Shown piece after piece: positions 25,274 to 34,191 of a stretch of 56,488 nt of DNA. The notes below the pieces were generated by a model, which did not search any database, was not told the DNA's origin, and was given only the letters and a program-made list of their open reading frames with translations. The stretch comes from Thermomonas hydrothermalis (GTDB lineage Bacteria; Pseudomonadota; Gammaproteobacteria; Xanthomonadales; Xanthomonadaceae): assembly GCF_900129205.1 (NCBI RefSeq), contig NZ_FQUK01000016.1, positions 1-56,488 on the forward strand, read 5' to 3'. Made by a program: the position numbers and the translations under genes. Numbering within the stretch: the first letter of the stretch is position 1; every line of letters begins with the position of its first letter.

Positions 25274-28200
25274 TTACCAGGAGTAGCGCAGGTTGGCCTG
25301 GGCGCCGACCACGCGCTTGTACGGGCCGCCATCGTTCCAGCTGGCGCTGAAGGTCATGCCAAAGCCGCCCTTCTGCATCCCCACGCCGAGTTCGGCCATC
25401 GCGCTGGTGCCCTTCACGCTGGTGCTGCCGCTGAACACATTGGCCACCGTGTAGGTGCTGGTGCCGCTGAAATCATGCACTGCGCTGAGGGTGGCGTATG
25501 GCATCCAGCGCACGTCGCCGGAGAGGAAGGTCTTGTTCAGCTCCAGGCCGAGGCGGCCGCGCTCGAAGGTACCGCCATGCATGACCAGGGTGTCCAGCGC
25601 GCCCGTGTAGGTGGCGTCCTCGACCTTGGTGCGGGTGTACTGCGCCTGCGGCACCAGGTTGAAGCTTCCCATGTTCCACTCGTATCCGGCTTCCAGGCTC
25701 ATCGCATTGACATGGGTGCGGCTGGACATGGTGCCGGCCGAGGTGGACAGGTGGATGTCCGGGGCCATCTGGCGGGCGCTGAAGTCCACATACCAGCCGT
25801 TCGGCACGTACCAGGTCAGGTAGCCACCCACCGTCATCGCATGCATGCGGCTCTGGCCGACTCCGCCGCCGGTCAGACGCTGACGGCCATCGGCGCTGCC
25901 CAGCACCAGGCCCGCGTGGAAGTTGCCGTACAGGTTGGCGTTGATGCCGACCTCGCGACCCCAGCTGGCGGTATCGAAGTCGAAATAGCCGCCATTGCCG
26001 AAGTTGCTGGCGTGCTTCTGCGACACATCGCCCTGGTCGGCATACACGCGGACGAAGGCGCTCATCACCTTGCCGGCATCACCGTACGGATTCACGCCCA
26101 AGCGCTGGCGGAACGTGCCCACCTGCGCGTTCATGAAGCCGGCCATGCCGGAGGCGGTGGACGCACCCAGCGAACCGCTGTCGCTCAGACCAGTGACCGC
26201 CATGCTGATCGAGAGCACGTCATTGCTGGTGTTGGCGCTGTTGATGGCGCTCTTGACGCCCAGGCCCAGGGTCAGGAAGTTGGCGTTCGCGTTGTAGCCG
26301 ATGAACTGGCCGGCCACGAAATTGCCCGCCGCCGAGGTGCCAGTGACGTTGGTGAACGGGATGTCGGTGATCGCTGCGCTCGGCAGCCCGGCGAACTTCA
26401 CGTTCACCGTCTGCTTGGCCGTGCTGGCGACGTTTCCGTTCACCACCAGCTGGTCGGCGGTATTGGTGTTGAGATCGACGTCGATGTTCATCGTGCCGAC
26501 CCCGGCCAGGGTGCCGTCCAGGGTCAGGCTGTCGGTGGTGACGCCGTTCTGGAAGTCCACCAGGCCGGTGTTGCTGAAGGTGCCAGCGTAGGTGTCGATG
26601 CTGTTGCTGCCGATCACCTGCAGGGTGCCGGTGTTGTTGAACACATTGATCTCACTGGCCAGCGGAACCAGCGGCACCACCCCCATGGTGATGCTGCTGC
26701 CGTTGCGCAGCTGGATCAACCCGGCGTTGTTGATCGTGTCATCGCCGGCGCCGAAGCGAATGCGACCGCCGTTGAGCAGGATCTTGCCGCCTGCGGCGTT
26801 GTTGAGCACGTCGTTGCCATCCCCGAACGAGGTGTACGTCGTGCTGCCGACATCCCACACGCCGCCGGATGTGTTGTTGAACACGTCGTTGCCGCCGTGT
26901 AGGGAGATCGCGCCCAGGATCCGCCCGCTGTTGTTGATGGTCTCGACCGCATCGCTGCCGACCACCGCGAACGCATAGCCGTCTGGCCCATCCGCGCTGA
27001 TCACGCCGCCCGTCAGGTTGTTCAGCGTGTTGCTGCCGTTCACGTTTTCCAGCAACACGCCGGCGTTGTAGATGCCACCGCTGGCATGGATGATGCCGGC
27101 ATTGTTGACCACCACATTGCCATCGTGACCGGCGGCATGCACCCCGATCGCCGCGCTACCGCCGGAGGCCTCGACATGGCCGGTGGCGGAATTGCTGACG
27201 GTCGCCGTGCCGGACGCGCTGTAGGCCAGCACGCCTTGTGCCTGGGTGTTGCTGCCGCCTGTCGTCGCCGTGATGTTGCTGCTGTTGCTGACGGTGACAT
27301 TGCCGTACATCGCGCTGGCATTGATGCCCGTGGCCATCCCGGTCGCCGTCGCAGTGATGCTGCCGCCGGTATTGCTGACCAGGGTGCCATTCATCGAGAC
27401 CGCCTCGATGCCGGTCGCGGCGTAGTTGCCCTCCACGCTGATGTTGCCGCTGTTGCCCGCCTGCGCGATGTCGCCGCGCACGAACATGCCGTACGCCGAA
27501 TAGCCGGTGTAGTTGCCGCCCGGGAAATCGGTGGCGTGGATGCTGCCACTGTTGACCGCGGTGGCGGTGCCGTTGTCGGCGCGCGCGAACACGCCCACCG
27601 CGACGTTGCCGCCGGTGGCCACATCGATGCTGCCGCTGTTGCTGACGCTGGCATCGCCCTGCAGCGCGACCGCGAACACGCCGGCGGACTGGCCGTAGGC
27701 ATAGCCTTCGATGCTGCCGGCGTTGTTGACCATCACGTCGCCCTGGCTGGACACGGCCAGGATGCCGAAACCACGGCCCAGGTAGGAGTAGAACCCGATG
27801 TCCGCGCCGGCCTGGTTGCTGACCATCGCATCGCCGGTGCCCGCTGCGGCGTACACGCCGAACGCGTACTTCTGGCCATTGGCATACAGCGAACCGCCGT
27901 TGACCACGGTGACGTCACCCAGTGCGCGCGCATCGACGGCGGTCGCCTGATACTTGCCGGTGACGTTGACCGCACCGTAGTTGCCCACCGCGGCATTGCC
28001 GTTGGCGGAGAACGCCGTAATGCCGTTTGCGGGATCCATCAGAGAGGTGTTGACGACCTCCAGATCGCCATGGTTGACGATGGTGGCATCGCCTGCGAAC
28101 GACAGCGCCGCAAGGCCGGTCGCCGCACCTTTCGAATCGACACTGACGACACCGTCATTGCGGATGAAGGCATCGCCATCGGCCGAGGCAAACACGCCGT

Positions 28201-31200
28201 AGGCGCCGTACCCGTACTTGTTGGCCTGACTGACCGTCAGATTGCCATCGTTGTATACCCCCACCATACCGCCGGTGCCACTGGCCACGGCGGTGATGCC
28301 ATTGGCGCCGAATGCCCCGCTGGCGGTGATGTTGCCGCTATTGTCCACCACCACGACCGCACCGGCGCCATTGCTGCTGACGTTGATGCCGTTTGCGAGC
28401 TGGGTGCCGTAGTAGTAGGTGTTGCCGCTGTAGCTATCGTAGTAGCTGGCCAGCCCGCTGCCGGAGACGATATCGCCGCTGTTGACCACCACCGCGTTGC
28501 CGGCCGACTGCACGAAGATGCCGTCGGTGTAGCCGCCTTCCACCGAGATTGCGCCGCTGTTGGTCACGCGCACGCCGTAGCTGCCGCCGGTGGCATAGAT
28601 GCCGAAGGCCTGGCCGCCATTGGCATAGCCCAACGAATTGCCGTAGTAATCCACCGCCTGCTGGAACGGCATCGTGTAGGCGGTGATGTCGCCGCTGTTG
28701 GTGACGCGTGCGTACGCGGTGCCCTGCGCCTCGATGCCCGCGCCCCAGGCATAGCCGCCCGCGGTCAGCGCACCGGAATTGTCCACGTCCACCACGTAGC
28801 CGGAGGCGAAGATGGCGTCGGCGATGCCGCTCCCCGAATAGGCGGTAATGGCGCCGGTGTTGTGCACGCTGGCCATGCCGTAGACGCTGTAGGCGTACAG
28901 GCCGATCGCAGCGGAATAGCCATCCGCCGACACCGTGCCGCTGTTGTTCACCGCCGCGTCCATGCCGCGCGCGATCACGCCATAAGCCACGCCGCTGTTC
29001 GAGTAGGCCTGGACGCTGCCGCTGTTGTCGACGCTGGCCATGCCATTGTCGGCGCGCGCGAACACGCCGACCGCCGCGCTGCTTCCGCTGTAGGCGGTGA
29101 TGCTGCCGCTGTTGTCGACGCTAACGTCGCCATAGCTGGACACCCCGAACACGCCCACCGACTGCCCGCCGACGTAGGTCACGATCTCGCCGCTATTGTC
29201 GATCGCGACATTGCCGTTGGTGCTGACGCCGAGGATGCCGAACGCGGTGCCGCCATATCCGCCGCTGTAGGTGGCATAGATCGTGCCACTGTTGTCCACG
29301 ACCACGTCGCCATTGCCCGACTGGGCGCGAATGCCATAGGCGCGCCAGGCATCGACCATGATGTCGCCACTGTTGTCGGCGGTCGCACCGGTCAGGCCGC
29401 CCACGTCCATGCCGACGCCGATGTACTTGGTGGTGACATCGATGCTGCCGCTGTTGCTGGCCATCGCGCCGCCGTTGCCGGAGAACGCGACCACGCCGTA
29501 GGCGTTGTAGCCCAGGAACGCCGTCGAATCGACCGAGATGTCGCCCGAGTTCACGACGCTGGCATCACCGGCGAAGGACAGCGCAACCGCGCCCGCAGCC
29601 GCACCCGCCGAGTTCACCGTGATCGAGCCGGAGTTGGTGATCAGCGCATCGCCGTCCGCCGACACGAAGATGCCATTGGCGCCATAGCCGTACTTGCTGC
29701 CCTGAGCAACCGTCAGGTTGCCGCTGTTGTCCACGCTGGCGGTGCCGCCGAGGCCGCTGGACACCACCGAGATGCCGGTGGCGCCGTAGTAGCCGAACGC
29801 GGAAATATCGCCGCTGTTGGTGATGTCGACCGCCGCGCCGACCCCGCCGCTCATCGCATCGATGCCGGTCGCAAGCGCGCTGTAGTAGCTGCCGGCATAC
29901 ACGTAGCCGGCGGTGATGTTGCCGCTATTGCCCAGCGTGATGCTGCCGCCGGCGGAGCTGGCGTAGATGCCGGTGGCGTAGTAGCCCTGGGCCTGGATAT
30001 TGCCGGTGTTGGCGATGCTCACCCCGGCATCGCCGGTGGTATAGATGCCGAACGCATGCGCGCCGCCAGCGCGCGCATACGCCGTGATATCGCCGTCGTT
30101 CTGCACGCTGGTGGCGCCGGTGCCCTGCGCCTCGATGCCCGCCGCCCAGGTATTGCCGTTGGCAACCAGCACGCCGCTATTGACGATGCCGACATCCGCG
30201 CCCGAGGCGAAGATGGCGTCGGCCAGGCCATTGACCGAGATCGCGGTGAGATCGCCGCTGTTGGTGATGCTGGTGTTGCCGTACAGCGAATAGCCGTACA
30301 GGCCGATGGCGTTGCCATAGACGGTGTAGGCAAACACCGGGCCGGCGTTGCTGATGGTGACGTCTCCGGCCCCGCTCAGCGCGTTGACGCCGAATGCACC
30401 GAAGCGTCCCACAGCCGTGATATTACCCGTGTTGTCGATGCTGACGCCCGTCTTGCCGTTGGTGCTGATGCCGAAGGCAACGCCCTGCCGGCTGACCGCA
30501 GTGATGTCGCTGGCGCTATCCACGATGACATTCCCGGCAGACGCCGCGGCGTTGATGCCCATCGCGGTCCCGTTGGCGTAGGCAGCGATGCGGCCGCCTG
30601 CGTTGTATACCGAGGCGACGCCGGCGGGGGCGGTGACTTGCGCCAACTCGCCGACGGCGGCCGTATCGCCGCGGGCGACGATATTGCCGTTGTTGGACAC
30701 CTCGGCATGCGCGCCCGAGGCGACCACACCAAAAGCCGCACCGGACGCGAGGCTGGTGGCGTAGATGTCGCCGGTGTTGTCGATGCTCGCGGTGCCGCTG
30801 CTGGCGATTGCAAACACGCCGCGGGCAGTGCTGTTGGCGGAGGTGACATTGATCGTTCCGCCATTGCTGACGTCGATGTCGCCCTGCGGCGCCTGCGCCA
30901 GGACGCCATACGCCTGCGCCGAGGCCAGGCCGCCGATGTAGCCCTGGTTGTCGACCACGATGCTGCCATCGGCGGCATAGGTCCACACGCCCCAACCGCG
31001 GCCGGCGGCGGAGAAGAACTCGATGGCGCCATTGGCATCGTTGTTGACCGTGATGTCGCCACCGTTGGCCAGCGCGTACACGCCCATCGCCAGGGTGCGG
31101 CCGCGTGCGTAGATGCCGCCGCTGTTGCTGATGGTGATATCACCGCCGCCGGACACCGCCTTGATGCCGTTGGCGCGTCCGCTCAGGCCGGAACCCGCAT

Positions 31201-32602
31201 TGGCGATGGCGCCGATGTAACCGCTGTTGTCGACGGTCAGGTCGCCATAGCCGCTGATGTCCACGCCGCTGGCCACGCGCGCGCCGGTGGCCTTCACGAA
31301 CCCGGAGTTGTCCACCGTGGCGCTGCCGTAGCCGCCGGCGGCGAGGATGCCGGTCGGCGTCACTGAGGTACTGTTGATGTTGCTGGAAACGATGACGCTG
31401 CCAGAATTGGAGACCGATGCTTCGCCGGTGGTGGACAGCGCGGCAAGGCCGAACGCCGGACCGCGCGAGGTGACCGTGATGTCGCCGGAGTTGTTGATTT
31501 CCGCGAGCGCGTCACCGGCGGCCAGGATGCCGTAGCCGCCGTAACTGGTGATGGTGCGGTTCTGCTGGACCACGATGTCGCCATCGTTGTTCACCACCGC
31601 GCTGCCGCCGACCCCGGACGCCACCGCGGAAATGCCGGTGGCACCGTACACCGCCGCCGCGTGGATGTAGGCGCTGTTGTCGACCTGCACCACCGCGCCG
31701 CCGCCATTCGAGGAGGCGTAGATGCCCCACGCCAGCGCGCTGCCGGTGATGGTGCCGGCATCGATGCTGCCGCCGGCGTAATTGGTGATGGCGACATCGC
31801 CACCGGATTCGGCGTGGATGCCGGTCGCGTAGTAGCCGCGCGCGGTGATGTTGCCCGCGTTGACCACGCTGGCGCTGGCATCGCCCGTGGCATAAATGCC
31901 GTAGGCCAGACCACCGTAGCCCGCCGTCGCGGTGATGCTGCCGGTATTGGTGACGGCCACGCCGTTGCCGGCCTGCGCCTCGATGCCCGCCGCCCAGTTG
32001 TCGCCAGTGGCGGTGATGGCACCGGTATTGATCACCGTCACGTCATTGCCGGAGGCGAAGATACCGTCGGCCAGGCCGTATGGCGCATCGGCCACGATGC
32101 TGGCCGCGTTGGTGATGGCCACATTGCCGGCCAGCGCGTAGCCATAGATGCCGATCGCGTTGCCGTAGTCAGAGTGGACGCTGATCGCACCCAGGGCCGC
32201 GTTGAGGATATTGACGTTGCCGGTGTCGCTATAGCCGCTGATGCCGTAGACATCGCCAGCCTGGTTTTCGATGATCGGAGCGTTGTTGACGATGTTGACG
32301 TCGCCGACGTAGTGCTGGCTGATCAGCGTGGCCACCGGCCCGCCCATACCGCCCGGCGCAAGCAGCGGCACCACGGTGAGATCGTGTACCGGCGCCACAT
32401 CGAGGATCGAACGCTCGATCCGCAGCGTGTGTGCGGTGCTGGCCACATGCCCGGCGGCAGCAGCATTGCCGCCCAGGCCGATCGCCAAGGTCAGCGCCGA
32501 CGCTGCCAGCGCCGAACGCACGGCCCGTGTCACCGGCGCCAGCTTGATGCGGCGCTGGCCGCACACCTTGCCCATCTTCCCGGCACTGCGAATCTTGCTC
32601 AT
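25274..32602 (-). CDS. Giant type V autotransporter with nested passenger repeats
   Basis: A 2442-residue surface protein. The N-terminus is a long extended signal region (MSKIRSAGKMGK..., basic, then the hydrophobic core ALAASALTLAIGLGG) cleaved near residue 50. The passenger (about 50-2050) consists of ~20-40-residue repeats around N-S/T-G-D/S-I plus G-I-x-A, typical of a right-handed beta-helix. Three ~470-615-residue super-repeats are superimposed on them. A pertactin-like linker (~2000-2060) precedes a C-terminal barrel from about 2160 that ends in LRYSW, the aromatic end needed for Bam-dependent insertion. The only Cys noticed is at position 14, in the signal. The passenger is rich in Asn, Gly, Asp, Ser and Ala with few Lys/Arg. 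The start is ATG 32602, with GGGGA 6 bases upstream. It is the first gene of the operon ending at the M4 protease. An adhesin-like role is inferred. Confidence 0.93.
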   Translation of the reverse strand: MSKIRSAGKMGKVCGQRRIKLAPVTRAVRSALAASALTLAIGLGGNAAAAGHVASTAHTLRIERSILDVAPVHDLTVVPLLAPGGMGGPVATLISQHYVGDVNIVNNAPIIENQAGDVYGISGYSDTGNVNILNAALGAISVHSDYGNAIGIYGYALAGNVAITNAASIVADAPYGLADGIFASGNDVTVINTGAITATGDNWAAGIEAQAGNGVAVTNTGSITATAGYGGLAYGIYATGDASASVVNAGNITARGYYATGIHAESGGDVAITNYAGGSIDAGTITGSALAWGIYASSNGGGAVVQVDNSAYIHAAAVYGATGISAVASGVGGSAVVNNDGDIVVQQNRTITSYGGYGILAAGDALAEINNSGDITVTSRGPAFGLAALSTTGEASVSNSGSVIVSSNINSTSVTPTGILAAGGYGSATVDNSGFVKATGARVASGVDISGYGDLTVDNSGYIGAIANAGSGLSGRANGIKAVSGGGDITISNSGGIYARGRTLAMGVYALANGGDITVNNDANGAIEFFSAAGRGWGVWTYAADGSIVVDNQGYIGGLASAQAYGVLAQAPQGDIDVSNGGTINVTSANSTARGVFAIASSGTASIDNTGDIYATSLASGAAFGVVASGAHAEVSNNGNIVARGDTAAVGELAQVTAPAGVASVYNAGGRIAAYANGTAMGINAAASAGNVIVDSASDITAVSRQGVAFGISTNGKTGVSIDNTGNITAVGRFGAFGVNALSGAGDVTISNAGPVFAYTVYGNAIGLYGYSLYGNTSITNSGDLTAISVNGLADAIFASGADVGIVNSGVLVANGNTWAAGIEAQGTGATSVQNDGDITAYARAGGAHAFGIYTTGDAGVSIANTGNIQAQGYYATGIYASSAGGSITLGNSGNITAGYVYAGSYYSALATGIDAMSGGVGAAVDITNSGDISAFGYYGATGISVVSSGLGGTASVDNSGNLTVAQGSKYGYGANGIFVSADGDALITNSGSITVNSAGAAAGAVALSFAGDASVVNSGDISVDSTAFLGYNAYGVVAFSGNGGAMASNSGSIDVTTKYIGVGMDVGGLTGATADNSGDIMVDAWRAYGIRAQSGNGDVVVDNSGTIYATYSGGYGGTAFGILGVSTNGNVAIDNSGEIVTYVGGQSVGVFGVSSYGDVSVDNSGSITAYSGSSAAVGVFARADNGMASVDNSGSVQAYSNSGVAYGVIARGMDAAVNNSGTVSADGYSAAIGLYAYSVYGMASVHNTGAITAYSGSGIADAIFASGYVVDVDNSGALTAGGYAWGAGIEAQGTAYARVTNSGDITAYTMPFQQAVDYYGNSLGYANGGQAFGIYATGGSYGVRVTNSGAISVEGGYTDGIFVQSAGNAVVVNSGDIVSGSGLASYYDSYSGNTYYYGTQLANGINVSSNGAGAVVVVDNSGNITASGAFGANGITAVASGTGGMVGVYNDGNLTVSQANKYGYGAYGVFASADGDAFIRNDGVVSVDSKGAATGLAALSFAGDATIVNHGDLEVVNTSLMDPANGITAFSANGNAAVGNYGAVNVTGKYQATAVDARALGDVTVVNGGSLYANGQKYAFGVYAAAGTGDAMVSNQAGADIGFYSYLGRGFGILAVSSQGDVMVNNAGSIEGYAYGQSAGVFAVALQGDASVSNSGSIDVATGGNVAVGVFARADNGTATAVNSGSIHATDFPGGNYTGYSAYGMFVRGDIAQAGNSGNISVEGNYAATGIEAVSMNGTLVSNTGGSITATATGMATGINASAMYGNVTVSNSSNITATTGGSNTQAQGVLAYSASGTATVSNSATGHVEASGGSAAIGVHAAGHDGNVVVNNAGIIHASGGIYNAGVLLENVNGSNTLNNLTGGVISADGPDGYAFAVVGSDAVETINNSGRILGAISLHGGNDVFNNTSGGVWDVGSTTYTSFGDGNDVLNNAAGGKILLNGGRIRFGAGDDTINNAGLIQLRNGSSITMGVVPLVPLASEINVFNNTGTLQVIGSNSIDTYAGTFSNTGLVDFQNGVTTDSLTLDGTLAGVGTMNIDVDLNTNTADQLVVNGNVASTAKQTVNVKFAGLPSAAITDIPFTNVTGTSAAGNFVAGQFIGYNANANFLTLGLGVKSAINSANTSNDVLSISMAVTGLSDSGSLGASTASGMAGFMNAQVGTFRQRLGVNPYGDAGKVMSAFVRVYADQGDVSQKHASNFGNGGYFDFDTASWGREVGINANLYGNFHAGLVLGSADGRQRLTGGGVGQSRMHAMTVGGYLTWYVPNGWYVDFSARQMAPDIHLSTSAGTMSSRTHVNAMSLEAGYEWNMGSFNLVPQAQYTRTKVEDATYTGALDTLVMHGGTFERGRLGLELNKTFLSGDVRWMPYATLSAVHDFSGTSTYTVANVFSGSTSVKGTSAMAELGVGMQKGGFGMTFSASWNDGGPYKRVVGAQANLRYSW
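27430..32170 (-). repeat. Three diverged super-repeats inside the autotransporter gene
   Basis: The protein motif GLADGIFASG, GLADAIFASG, GIADAIFASG occurs at 32048-32077, 30200-30229 and 28799-28828 (residues 176, 792 and 1259). The offsets are exactly 1848 and 1401 bases. The flanks align too: IGIYGYALAGN / IGLYGYSLYGN / IGLYAYSVYGM before it and WAAGIEAQ / WAAGIEAQ / WGAGIEAQ after it. The similarity is visible in the DNA. The first unit is about 150 residues longer than the second. Confidence 0.85.
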
Positions 32603-32722
32603 GGTCAATCCCCATTCCTTGCGTGACTGTTGCGGGCAATGCGCACAGCGGCAGGCCGTGGCACCCCTTTTAAACCCCTACGGCATGCCCCGCGACCCCG
32701 GCGGGCGCATGTCTGAGGGTGC

Positions 32723-32752
32723 CTTATCGCCGCTTCACGGGTGTTCTGTCAA
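32723..32752 (-). promoter_or_regulatory. Candidate sigma-70 promoter for the autotransporter operon
   Basis: On the minus strand TTGACA (32752-32747), an 18-base spacer and GATAAG (32728-32723) form a good -35/-10 pair. Transcription would start near 32716, giving a leader of about 114 bases before the ATG at 32602. Confidence 0.55.
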
Positions 32753-32865
32753 CCCGATCACGGTTCGATATGACGTTCGGCCTAGCAATTAATAAAACTG
32801 AATGGGGAATGCCGGCCTCCCGACGCCACCTGCACTGCTCCCTCTCACCTCGTCCGGGCGGTTTC

Positions 32866-32874
32866 TGGAATAAT
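32866..32874 (+). promoter_or_regulatory. Extended -10 element for the cytochrome gene
   Basis: TGGAATAAT is an extended -10 (TGn plus AATAAT, 5 of 6 matches). It would start a transcript near 32881, 38 bases before the GTG start. No clear -35 is needed or seen. Confidence 0.45.
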
Positions 32875-32918
32875 CCAGCCCTGATATGGCCAACATGGTC
32901 ATGACCTGTGGGGGCAAT

Positions 32919-33443
32919 GTGCGCGCTTACGACCTGGCTTTCCTGAAACGGTTTTCGATGGTGATTGCGTTCCTGGTGCTGGTGGCACTGGTGCTGGCGC
33001 TGTTCGCCCATCATCTGAACAGCAAGGTGCAGTACCCGGCCGATCCAGTGGCCAAACAGAAGACGCTGGAACGGATCGCCCCGGTGGGTGCGGTCTATGC
33101 CGGCGCGACCGGGGCCGCCGAACAGGCTGCGGCCGCGGCCGCCGCAGTGGCCGCCGCCGCCGCCAACGTCCCGTTTGGCGGTCGCACCGACGGCGCCGAG
33201 ATCTTCAACAACGGCCCCTGCACCGGCTGCCACACCAACGGCGTCGGTGGGGCGCCCAAGCTCGATGCCGCGGGCATCGGTGCACGGGTGGCGCAGCAGG
33301 GCATCGACGAGCTGGTGAAGAAGGCCATCTCCGGCTTCACCGGGACGGCCGGGGTGATGCCGCCCAAGGGTGGCAACCCGGCACTGACCGACGAGCAAAT
33401 CCGCGCGGCGGTCGAGTACATGGTGGCCCAGAGCAAGAAGTAA
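32919..33443 (+). CDS. Membrane-anchored cytochrome c5-like protein
   Basis: A 174-residue class I cytochrome c. An N-terminal membrane helix (FSMVIAFLVLVALVLALFA) is followed by an Ala-rich flexible linker (residues ~66-83) and a heme domain with Cys101-Thr-Gly-Cys104-His105 and Met ligand 147 in GVMPPKGG. It should face the periplasm and carry electrons between respiratory complexes. The start is GTG at 32919 with GGGGG 4 bases upstream; in-frame ATGs at 32886-32901 would add a short tail without a good site. It is divergent from the autotransporter and followed by a terminator. Confidence 0.9.
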   Translation: MRAYDLAFLKRFSMVIAFLVLVALVLALFAHHLNSKVQYPADPVAKQKTLERIAPVGAVYAGATGAAEQAAAAAAAVAAAAANVPFGGRTDGAEIFNNGPCTGCHTNGVGGAPKLDAAGIGARVAQQGIDELVKKAISGFTGTAGVMPPKGGNPALTDEQIRAAVEYMVAQSKK

Positions 33444-33464
33444 GCCGCCCGGCGGTTGCCATTG

Positions 33465-33486
33465 AACGCCGCCTGCGGGCGGCGTT
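33465..33486 (+). terminator. Hairpin terminator after the cytochrome gene
   Basis: AACGCCGCC (33465-33473) pairs perfectly with GGCGGCGTT (33478-33486) around TGCG, followed by a weak T-rich stretch. Confidence 0.65.
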
Positions 33487-33543
33487 TGCATCTTGGGCTG
33501 GCACCTTCTTGCTTTACTGCAGCCACGTCAGCAGCCTGTCCGC

Positions 33544-34191
33544 ATGAACGCATTCCCTGACAGCCTCCCCGGTCCGGCCGGGCGGATCGAGATCGCCTTC
33601 GAAGCGGCTGAACCGCCGGCACGCCCGGCGCTGGCGATCGTCTGCCATCCACTGCCCACCGAAGGCGGCAGCATGCATAACAAGGTGGTGACGATGACCG
33701 CGCGCGCCCTGCGCGAGTGCGGGCTGGCCACCCTGCGCTTCAACTTTCGCGGGGTGGGGGCGTCCACCGGCACGTTCGACCACGGCCGCGGCGAGCTGGA
33801 TGACCTGCGCGCAGTGGCGGCATGGGTACGCCAGCGCTTCCCCGACCACGACCTTTGGCTGGCCGGGTTCAGTTTCGGCGCATGGATATCGCTGCGCGCG
33901 GCGGAGGAACTGCGCGCAGCGGCCCTGATCAGCATCGCCCCGCCAGTGGGTCGACGCTGGGATTTCCAGACCATCGCGCCCCCCACCATGCCGTGGCTGG
34001 TCATCCAGGGGCTGGCCGACGAGATCGTGTCGGCCGCGGCGGTGCGCGCCTGGGTGCTTTCGCTGCCGCAGCCACCGCGTCTGGTGGAGATGCCCGACAC
34101 CAGTCACTTCTTCCATCGCAAGCTGATGGATCTACGCGCGGTCATCAAGCACGAAATCCGCGACTGGCTGCCAGCGCCAGCCACGCCATGA
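33544..34191 (+). CDS. Alpha/beta-hydrolase (dienelactone-hydrolase-like)
   Basis: A 215-residue soluble hydrolase. It has the oxyanion segment CHPLPTEGGSMHNK, FRGVGASTG, the nucleophile elbow GFSFGAW, an Asp in GLADEIV and His in DTSHFFHRKL. This family of small hydrolases is widespread near housekeeping genes and its substrates are unknown. Its TGA overlaps the ATG of zapE (ATGA), making it the first gene of a four-gene coupled operon. The start at 33544 avoids a longer frame lacking any start signal. Confidence 0.88.
   Translation: MNAFPDSLPGPAGRIEIAFEAAEPPARPALAIVCHPLPTEGGSMHNKVVTMTARALRECGLATLRFNFRGVGASTGTFDHGRGELDDLRAVAAWVRQRFPDHDLWLAGFSFGAWISLRAAEELRAAALISIAPPVGRRWDFQTIAPPTMPWLVIQGLADEIVSAAAVRAWVLSLPQPPRLVEMPDTSHFFHRKLMDLRAVIKHEIRDWLPAPATP

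Larger units (their letters stand above)
32603..32918. other. Divergent promoter region, autotransporter / cytochrome
   Basis: No gene is seen in these 316 bases. It contains a candidate promoter for each direction (listed separately) and an AT-rich patch at 32785-32810 (AATTAATAAAA) that stands out from the GC-rich surroundings. A second possible leftward -10 (TTTAAA) lies near 32665-32675. The stretch also explains the long untranslated leader of the autotransporter mRNA. Confidence 0.5.

Noticed and set aside
25079-26902. A 607-codon plus-strand frame over the autotransporter barrel
   Set aside because: Shadow of the real minus-strand gene in GC-rich DNA; it crosses two genuine genes and shows no recognisable protein.
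27086-31366. A 1426-codon open frame on the plus strand, antisense to the autotransporter
   Set aside because: Its composition (Ala, His, Asp, Gly, Val) simply mirrors the repeated codons of the opposite strand; it has no domain and no start signal, and the minus frame has signal peptide, repeats and barrel.
25274-32602. Dense DNA repetition that could suggest a CRISPR array
   Set aside because: The repeats are diverged, irregular in length and keep one protein reading frame; there are no constant repeats with unique spacers and no cas genes.
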